Part shown: piece by piece, positions 5,001 to 9,667 of the stretch | How positions within the stretch are numbered: the first letter of the stretch is position 1 | Layout of the letters: every line of letters begins with the position of its first letter | Assembly (NCBI GenBank): GCA_020426125.1 | Contig: JAGQQQ010000029.1 | Location: forward strand, 1-9,667 | Reading direction: 5' to 3' | From: Planctomycetaceae bacterium | GTDB taxonomy: Bacteria > Planctomycetota > Planctomycetia > Planctomycetales > Planctomycetaceae | Length of the DNA stretch: 9,667 nt | The notes under the pieces: model-generated | What the model was told of the DNA's origin: nothing | Database searches by the model: none | The model's input: only the letters and a program-made list of their open reading frames with translations | Position numbers and translations under genes: made by a program

Positions 5001-6089
5001 TCATGGGCGCCAGACGCGAACCTTATTGTTTTCGCTATCGCCGATGTAGACATTTCCTTCGGCATCAATACAAACGCTGTGCGGTCGGGCGAGGCGGCAA
5101 TGGAGTGGATCGCCACCGGGCCCATCGCCGCGAGTGCCATCGCCAACAATGGTGTGCATCGTCCCATCTTTCCCGGAAATCATGCGGATGGTATGGCTTT
5201 CGGTGTCAGCAAAATAGATGTCCCCATTCGAGGAAACGGCGACTCCCTTCGGACCGGACAGTTCGGCTTTGAGGGCGGGACCGCCATGCCCCGTGTATCC
5301 CTTTTTGCCTGTTCCGGCGAGGTGTTCAATTCGATTCTGCGCGGGGTTGAACCGGTAAATGGCGTTCCCCTCGCGGAGGGCGAGGACGAGTCGGCCGTGA
5401 GAGTCGATGTCGAGTGCGCGAGGACCATTCAGCGGCGTTCTCCCGATCGGAGCCCCATCTGGGGTTGGTCGTCGTTCGCCCGTTCCTGAGTAAGTTGTGA
5501 TGGTTCCGGATTGGGCATCGATTTTGCGAATTCGGTGGTTGCCGATATCGCAGACATAAATATTGTCGTCTCTGTCGAGAGCGATCGAATGAGGACGGTT
5601 CATGGTTGCCTGCCTCGCTGGGCCCCCGTCTCCAGAGAATCCGATTGCACCCGTTCCAGCGACTGTCTCAATCGTTCCCGTCGTTTTGTTGACCAGGCGC
5701 ACCACGGCGTTCTTCATCTCCACAAAAAGGAGATTTCCGGCGGAATCGAATCGAACCTCGTAGGGTTCGTCGAGTTTGGCTTCGAGAGCCGGACCGCCAT
5801 CACCGGCGTAGCCTTTCACGCCCGAACCAGCAATGGTCGAGATGGTTCCAGTCTTCAAATCGACGCGACGAATGACATGTGTGGCAATCTCACAAACGTA
5901 GAGTGCTTCATCTGGTCCGATCACGACACCATAGGGCTCGCCAACGGCCGCCTCACTTGCCAAACCACCGTCACCGGACCGGGACTTAGCGCCCGTTCCG
6001 GCGAGTGTCAGGACTTCCGCCGCCTGAGCCCCGAGGGACCAAAGGCCGAACAGCGTCAAAAGTCCCAGCGACAATAAAGATCTGAGCAT
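5001..6089 (-). CDS. Secreted six-bladed NHL-repeat beta-propeller protein
   Basis: The protein has 362 residues. Residues 1-23 form a signal peptide (MLRSLLSLGLLTLFGLW, likely cleavage after AQA), so it is exported. The rest is six NHL repeats, starting near residues 27, 84, 141, 197, 255 and 311. Repeats carry a recurring 'AGTGxxGYxGDGGPAxxAxL..P' block, then a 'GxIYVxDxxxHxIRxID' block. The fourth repeat is degenerate: its GDGG block is replaced by TPDGAP. Six repeats predict a closed six-bladed propeller, a scaffold that usually binds proteins or ligands; no catalytic motif is visible. The frame stays open another 107 codons upstream, but I chose the ATG at 6089 because it gives the signal peptide and has AAGGTG (plus 6095-6100) just upstream. 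The FHA gene is 345 bases upstream on the same strand; the gap contains a possible separate promoter. Confidence 0.9.
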   Translation of the reverse strand: MLRSLLSLGLLTLFGLWSLGAQAAEVLTLAGTGAKSRSGDGGLASEAAVGEPYGVVIGPDEALYVCEIATHVIRRVDLKTGTISTIAGSGVKGYAGDGGPALEAKLDEPYEVRFDSAGNLLFVEMKNAVVRLVNKTTGTIETVAGTGAIGFSGDGGPARQATMNRPHSIALDRDDNIYVCDIGNHRIRKIDAQSGTITTYSGTGERRPTPDGAPIGRTPLNGPRALDIDSHGRLVLALREGNAIYRFNPAQNRIEHLAGTGKKGYTGHGGPALKAELSGPKGVAVSSNGDIYFADTESHTIRMISGKDGTMHTIVGDGTRGDGPGGDPLHCRLARPHSVCIDAEGNVYIGDSENNKVRVWRP

Positions 6090-6434
6090 GAACTCACCTT
6101 GAACGATGCGAGAGAATGGATCGACGATGTCAGACCGGCATCGTATCAGCCCTAGACTGGATTCAAAAATGATGTTCTGGTATCGGCTGATGAAAGGGGG
6201 CGACCATCGCCGTATTCGTCCCGTTTTCTTTCTCAGGCAGCCATCAACGTCGGTGGCACTCAAACGCATAGGCTTCTTAAGGAACTCCTCTTCTTCTTTG
6301 AGAGAAGTATGAGGGGAACAGTGGGGGCGTGGTGGGAATGGCTCTCGAAGCATCCGTAAATACGAATTCACAAGGAAATCGATGGCCCACTCTGACTCTT
6401 TCCCCTGCAAGCTTTCCGTATCCCCATGGCGACG
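6090..6434. other. Gap between FHA and NHL genes (minus strand)
   Basis: These 345 bases hold the NHL ribosome-binding site (6095-6100) and a candidate promoter (6140-6166). On the minus strand the NHL frame is open through most of the gap, but the amino acids it would encode are basic, irregular and unlike a domain, so I treat it as untranslated. A purine-rich stretch (AAGAAGAAGAGGAG on the minus strand, about 6283-6297) is Shine-Dalgarno-like but too far from the next ATG. No clear terminator for the FHA gene is seen. Confidence 0.5.
6140..6166 (-). promoter_or_regulatory. Possible promoter of the NHL gene
   Basis: On the minus strand TTGAAT (6161-6166) precedes TACGAT (6140-6145), which has an extended -10 TGA directly before it. 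The spacer is 15 bases, shorter than ideal. It would give a leader of roughly 45 bases ahead of the ATG at 6089. Confidence 0.3.
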
Positions 6435-7424
6435 TTATTTGGGACAGACGAGGAAACGCTGTTCACTGATCTGAAATTCGGCGTTCCGTTCCAGCGGCAT
6501 TTCCGTGACACGGAGCCACAACCCGTTCAGGGAACCACAGTTCTCGATCTGCCAGCGCCCTTGGTTGGTTTTGGAAACTCGAGCATGAACTCCGCTGACA
6601 AAAGGATCCCCAGCGATGATGAGGTCCGCCTGTCCTGGGGCGCTGCCAATCGTTTGAACAGCCTTGGAAAAGGGGAAACGAATTCCGACGTCTCCTGTGT
6701 GGGTGATCTCCACAAGCCCCGGGCCGGAGACCGAAGAATTCTTTGACGCCGGACGCTGGCTTTGCCAGTTAATCGTCGCTGTGGGAGTGTCGTCTTCATG
6801 TTCCTGAGGGGACATCTGCTCCGGCTCCGATTCATCGCCTGCGTCGAAGGAGAATCGATGGCTTCCGATGAGCAGCTCTTGCCCCGGTCGCAGAACAACT
6901 TTCGAGACTCGGACAAACGTCCCGTTCGTGCTGTTCAAGTCCACCAAGACATATCGATAGCCAGTGCCATGGGTTCGCCTCACCAATTCCGCGTGAATTC
7001 CGGAGAGCCCTTCGTCAAAGGGCATTACGAGGTCTCCCTCGGAACGGCCCATCACAAACCGGCGATCCCGGATTCGAAACCATTCTCCTTCGTCCCGCGA
7101 TCCGGGATCCAGCAGGCAGATCTTCAAAATCGGGGGGCAATTTTCAGGCCGGAAAGGAATCGCGGTGTCCGCGATTTTTGTGGCTTTCGTGGTTCGACCC
7201 CGTGTCAATGGCGGCGCCGACGTTGACGCTGGCTTCGGTGCCCCTGGGGAAGCGTTTGAAGAGATTCTGGATGGCTTTTCGATCAGCGTCTCGCCGGCTC
7301 TTCCGCCCACTGGAGCAGCCAGGTCGACATTTCGCAGGTCCGCTTGGCACGACGGGCACGTCAAAACGCCGGAAGAGAGGGGAAGGTCGCAATACGGACA
7401 CTTGTGCATAGCGAGTTTCACCAT
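6435..7424 (-). CDS. Zinc-ribbon plus double FHA-domain protein
   Basis: The protein has 329 residues. The N-terminus has a zinc ribbon (Cys9, Cys12, Cys23, Cys26 as CPYC and CPSC). A Pro/Ala/Thr/Ser-rich linker follows (about 35-90), then FHA domain 1 (about 98-193) and FHA domain 2 (about 236-327). FHA domains bind phosphothreonine peptides. FHA1 keeps the binding residues: Gly126-Arg127, Ser141, His144 and Asn164/Asn167-Gly168 (GRSEGD, SGIHAEL, DLNSTNGTF). FHA2 is diverged: the GR pair is GS (260-261) and the later motif is GSLNGLW, although SGVHARV is kept, so phosphopeptide binding there is doubtful. No signal peptide or membrane helix: cytoplasmic. The ATG at 7424 has AGGA (plus 7428-7431) 3 bases upstream, rather close; the in-frame ATG at 7409 is the alternative. 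It is divergent from the ECF sigma and kinase genes, which suggests it reads phosphorylated proteins in that circuit. Confidence 0.88.
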   Translation of the reverse strand: MVKLAMHKCPYCDLPLSSGVLTCPSCQADLRNVDLAAPVGGRAGETLIEKPSRISSNASPGAPKPASTSAPPLTRGRTTKATKIADTAIPFRPENCPPILKICLLDPGSRDEGEWFRIRDRRFVMGRSEGDLVMPFDEGLSGIHAELVRRTHGTGYRYVLVDLNSTNGTFVRVSKVVLRPGQELLIGSHRFSFDAGDESEPEQMSPQEHEDDTPTATINWQSQRPASKNSSVSGPGLVEITHTGDVGIRFPFSKAVQTIGSAPGQADLIIAGDPFVSGVHARVSKTNQGRWQIENCGSLNGLWLRVTEMPLERNAEFQISEQRFLVCPK

Positions 7425-7596
7425 GTTTCCTGTTGGCCGGAGATACGAGCGGAGACACCAAGTCTCTTCTTTTCCATCAGTTCCCAGTCTCAGAAATCAT
7501 CCTTCACGATTTGTCGCAGATCCCCTCGGGTTTGCAGGATCTTAACATTCGTTGTATTGTTGCGAAACAGTCCCAGAGAATGATGATCTCGCTGTC

Positions 7597-7608
7597 GACA
7601 ATGTTGTC
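7597..7608. promoter_or_regulatory. Dyad just upstream of the ECF sigma gene start
   Basis: GACAA (7597-7601) and TTGTC (7604-7608) form a 5-base inverted repeat with a 2-base centre. It abuts the Shine-Dalgarno AGGGA (7609-7613) of the sigma gene. It may be an operator or a small hairpin; a chance palindrome is possible. Confidence 0.25.
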
Positions 7609-7618
7609 AGGGATCTGA

Positions 7619-8215
7619 ATGTCCTCGGAGAACGTCGAATCCGTCACATTTTTCTTCCATCAGCTGCGGCAAGGGGATGAAGTTGCAGTCGAACGGCTCT
7701 GGGAGAAGTGCGCTCCCAGAATCCTCTCAGTCGCTCAACGAACGTTGGCGAAACAGATTCCGCAGTATTCCGATCAGGAAGATATCGCGCAGAGTGTCTT
7801 TTTGAGTCTCTGGAGTCGGGCCACGCGAGGAGAGATGGATGGGGAGTTTCACCGCGAGAACCTCTGGCGGTTGTTGACGACGATGACAGTCCGCCGCGCG
7901 CTCAAGCATCAGCGCCGGGACCGCACACAAAAACGGGGTGGGGGACGTGTCCTTCCCGAATCGTCCGTTCCCGGTGGGGCAGACTCTCCGTTTCGACTGG
8001 ACCAGGCGCTGGAACATCTCTCCAGTCACGAATTTGACGTCATGTGCGCCGAACAACTTCTCCAGTTGGACGAGGACCTTCGTGCGGTCGCGATTATGAA
8101 ACTCATGAATCACACCCAACAGGAAATCGCTGACGCCTTGAACTGCAGTATCAGCAGTGTGGAAAGGAAGATACGGCTCCTCCGCAAACTCTGGAAGGAC
8201 GACCAATCGGACTGA
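7619..8215 (+). CDS. ECF-type RNA polymerase sigma factor (kinase-linked, planctomycete type)
   Basis: The protein has 198 residues. The sigma2 region is about residues 12-100: FFFHQLRQGDEVAVERLW, then DQEDIAQSVFLSLWSRATRGE, the core-polymerase and -10 recognition helices. A linker of about 40 residues (101-140) follows, containing the basic RTQKRGGGR. The sigma4 region is about 141-193: RAVAIMKLMNHTQQEIADAL, then CSISSVERKIRLLRKLW, the -35-binding helix-turn-helix. It would direct RNA polymerase to a specific set of promoters. No anti-sigma factor is adjacent; instead a Ser/Thr kinase gene starts 127 bases downstream. That pairing is described for Planctomycetota ECF groups, where the kinase is thought to control the sigma factor. 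The ATG at 7619 has AGGGA (7609-7613) 5 bases upstream. A GGGGC/GCCCC hairpin (8265-8278) lies in the gap before the kinase and could limit read-through. Confidence 0.93.
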   Translation: MSSENVESVTFFFHQLRQGDEVAVERLWEKCAPRILSVAQRTLAKQIPQYSDQEDIAQSVFLSLWSRATRGEMDGEFHRENLWRLLTTMTVRRALKHQRRDRTQKRGGGRVLPESSVPGGADSPFRLDQALEHLSSHEFDVMCAEQLLQLDEDLRAVAIMKLMNHTQQEIADALNCSISSVERKIRLLRKLWKDDQSD

Positions 8216-8264
8216 CCCTCATCGGATTTCGGTTCGAATCTTCCACTTTTGGGATTTTCTTGAA

Positions 8265-8278
8265 GGGGCCAACGCCCC
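8265..8278 (+). other. Short GC hairpin between sigma factor and kinase genes
   Basis: GGGGC (8265-8269) and GCCCC (8274-8278) enclose a 4-base loop. No T-run follows, so it is more likely to modulate expression between the two genes than to end transcription. Low significance. Confidence 0.3.
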
Positions 8279-8342
8279 AATTGGAACAACTGAAGAAGAG
8301 AGCACGTCAACAGACCATCTCAACGAATGGGAATTCTCGATC

Positions 8343-9667
8343 ATGTCCGATGATGCCAAGTCACTTCCGTTTCAGGCCGCACGTGAAGTGGACCGGATCT
8401 GCGATGAATTCGAGTCACAGATTCAGGCTGGAAAACAGCCGAGAATTGAGGACATTCTGGCCGGATCGACGGAGATTGACCGTAATCACTTGTTGCAGTC
8501 GCTGCTTCGAGTGGAATTGGAATTGCTTGGTCGGCAAAGCCAACTTTCGCCTCAAAACTCCTACGAAAAAAGGTTTCCCCAGGATCTTGAAATTGTTCGG
8601 CGGGCCTTTTCCGAGTGGCGGAAAAAGTCGGCCGGAACGGAACCGGGGAATCAGACGCGGATCGGAAACGCTCCCCGCAGAAAAGAAACGGTTTCGCTGA
8701 ATAACCCTGCTGTTGAGTCCTCTCGGATCGGAGTCAGGAAAAAGCAGTCCAGCGAAAATCCGGACCTGGAAACATTTGGCAAGTTTCAGGTGAAGCGCGT
8801 TCTGGGAAAGGGCGGTTTTGGAACGGTTTACCACGCATACGATCCGCAGCTCGATCGGGATGTCGCCGTGAAGGTTCCGTTATTGTCGTCATTGGACACG
8901 CCGGAACTTCTCGAACGGTTTCTCCGCGAGGCTCGCGCGACCGCCACTCTCAGGCATGCCAATATCTGTCCCGTTTACGAGATTGGGGAGTTGGATCAGC
9001 AACCCTACATTGTGATGGCGTTCATTCAGGGGCTTCCGCTTTCGGCTTTTATTAATCCTGATAAGCCGCTGACTGAGAGGCAGGTCGCGATTATTATCCG
9101 CAAAGTCGCCTTGGCTCTGGAGACCGCTCATCGGGAAAACGTCATTCACCGGGACATCAAGCCCGACAACATCATGATCGACCGCAAGTCAAAGGAACCG
9201 GTCGTGATGGACTTCGGACTGGCCCGTCGGGACAGCTCGCAGGACACGCATCTGACCCAGGAAGGTCAGATCATGGGAACCCCGATCTATATGCCTCCAG
9301 AGCAGGCGAAAGGAGAAGTCGACAAGATCGGTCCTCGTTCGGACATCTACAGTTTGGGCGTCATTCTGTACGAAATGCTCAGTTGCGAACGCCCTTTCAA
9401 AGGATCGATCGCCGAGGTGCTAGGGGCCATCGTCCGGGACGAACCTGATCCGCCATCCCAACATCGCCCTGATCTTGATCCAACAATGGAAGCCATCTGT
9501 CTGAAGGCGATGGCCAAAAAGCCTGAGGACCGCTACCAGTCGATGGCCGAACTCGCCCAGGCACTGGGGGACTTTCTCAAGGGAACCGGAACCTCCGGCG
9601 AAAATGCCGTCGTCGAATCAGGGGAGAATGCGAATAAGAAAACCGAAGAACCAGCTGGTTTGACAGC
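8343..9667 (+). CDS. Hanks-type Ser/Thr protein kinase (partial, C-terminus outside window)
   Basis: 441 residues are visible and the frame is still open at the window end. Residues 1-100 contain VDRICDEFESQIQAGKQPRIEDIL, a planctomycete-style kinase N-terminal region, followed by a polar linker. The kinase domain is about 146-414 and complete: GKGGFGTV P-loop (155-162), Lys177 in VAVK, Glu196 in FLREA, HRDIKPDN catalytic loop (269-276, Asp271), DFG (290-292), MPPE (317-320), Asp334 in SDIYSLG and Arg397 in EDRYQS. All catalytic residues are intact, so it should be active; it phosphorylates Ser/Thr on proteins. A polar Glu/Asn/Lys-rich linker starts at about 415, which often leads to a membrane helix and sensor domain in this family, here unseen. 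The start is the ATG at 8343 with weak GGGA (8329-8332). It follows the ECF sigma gene by 127 bases; the two are probably functionally linked. Confidence 0.95.
   Translation, partial: MSDDAKSLPFQAAREVDRICDEFESQIQAGKQPRIEDILAGSTEIDRNHLLQSLLRVELELLGRQSQLSPQNSYEKRFPQDLEIVRRAFSEWRKKSAGTEPGNQTRIGNAPRRKETVSLNNPAVESSRIGVRKKQSSENPDLETFGKFQVKRVLGKGGFGTVYHAYDPQLDRDVAVKVPLLSSLDTPELLERFLREARATATLRHANICPVYEIGELDQQPYIVMAFIQGLPLSAFINPDKPLTERQVAIIIRKVALALETAHRENVIHRDIKPDNIMIDRKSKEPVVMDFGLARRDSSQDTHLTQEGQIMGTPIYMPPEQAKGEVDKIGPRSDIYSLGVILYEMLSCERPFKGSIAEVLGAIVRDEPDPPSQHRPDLDPTMEAICLKAMAKKPEDRYQSMAELAQALGDFLKGTGTSGENAVVESGENANKKTEEPAGLT

Noticed and set aside
4749..5489. Open frames on both strands around 4749-5489
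   Set aside because: They either fill the gap after the terminator with low-complexity sequence or are shadows antisense to the NHL repeats.
6090..6410. Extending the NHL gene by 107 codons to an upstream ATG at 6410
   Set aside because: It would bury a clear signal peptide (MLRSLLSLGLL...) in the middle of the protein. The ATG at 6089 has a good ribosome-binding site, and the extra residues show no domain-like pattern.
8231..8240. tRNA-like T-loop sequence GGTTCGAATC
   Set aside because: The flanking bases cannot form the T-stem or an acceptor stem, and the required upstream arms would fall inside the sigma factor gene.
8260..8700. Plus-strand frame of 146 codons overlapping the kinase N-terminus
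   Set aside because: It starts with TTG, is basic and unstructured, and lies in a different frame from the well-supported kinase.

Overview
The window looks like about 9.7 kb of a Planctomycetota chromosome, probably of the Planctomycetaceae type. This is inferred from the gene families: an ECF sigma factor immediately followed by a Hanks-type Ser/Thr kinase with a planctomycete-style N-terminal region, a zinc-ribbon/double-FHA protein, a secreted ceramidase-like protein, a secreted NHL beta-propeller, and loosely packed genes with long gaps. No genus can be named from the sequence alone.

Layout. (1) 1-227 is the 3' part of rpmA (ribosomal protein L27), cut by the window start. (2) 228-1070 is about 840 bp with no credible gene, holding hairpins and a GGA-rich patch. 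(3) csrA lies on the minus strand (1071-1295), convergent with rpmA and with a good sigma70-like promoter at 1405-1433. (4) The roughly 600 bp between csrA and the next plus-strand gene is AT-richer than its surroundings, carries many TTGAC/GTCAA boxes and a permuted 9-mer repeat, and ends in a possible 28-codon leader ORF with a strong Shine-Dalgarno. (5) A multi-pass membrane protein (1926-2723) and a secreted ceramidase-like protein (2767-4155) form a likely two-gene operon. (6) A short pilin-like protein (4412-4657) has its own leader hairpin and a strong terminator. (7) On the minus strand lie a secreted six-bladed NHL propeller protein (5001-6089) and a zinc-ribbon/double-FHA protein (6435-7424). 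(8) Divergently, on the plus strand, an ECF-type sigma factor (7619-8215) is followed by a Ser/Thr protein kinase (8343 to the window end, cut off).

How the genes may work together. The right end reads as a phospho-signalling neighbourhood: a kinase, a sigma factor that is a plausible target or output, and a divergently transcribed FHA protein that could read phosphothreonine marks. ECF-kinase pairing is known in Planctomycetota; linking the FHA protein to it is inference from position. The secreted ceramidase-like and NHL proteins probably act in the periplasm or outside the cell. rpmA and csrA are housekeeping and global-regulation genes with no obvious tie to the rest. I see no CRISPR array, insertion sequence, tRNA, rRNA or prophage module.
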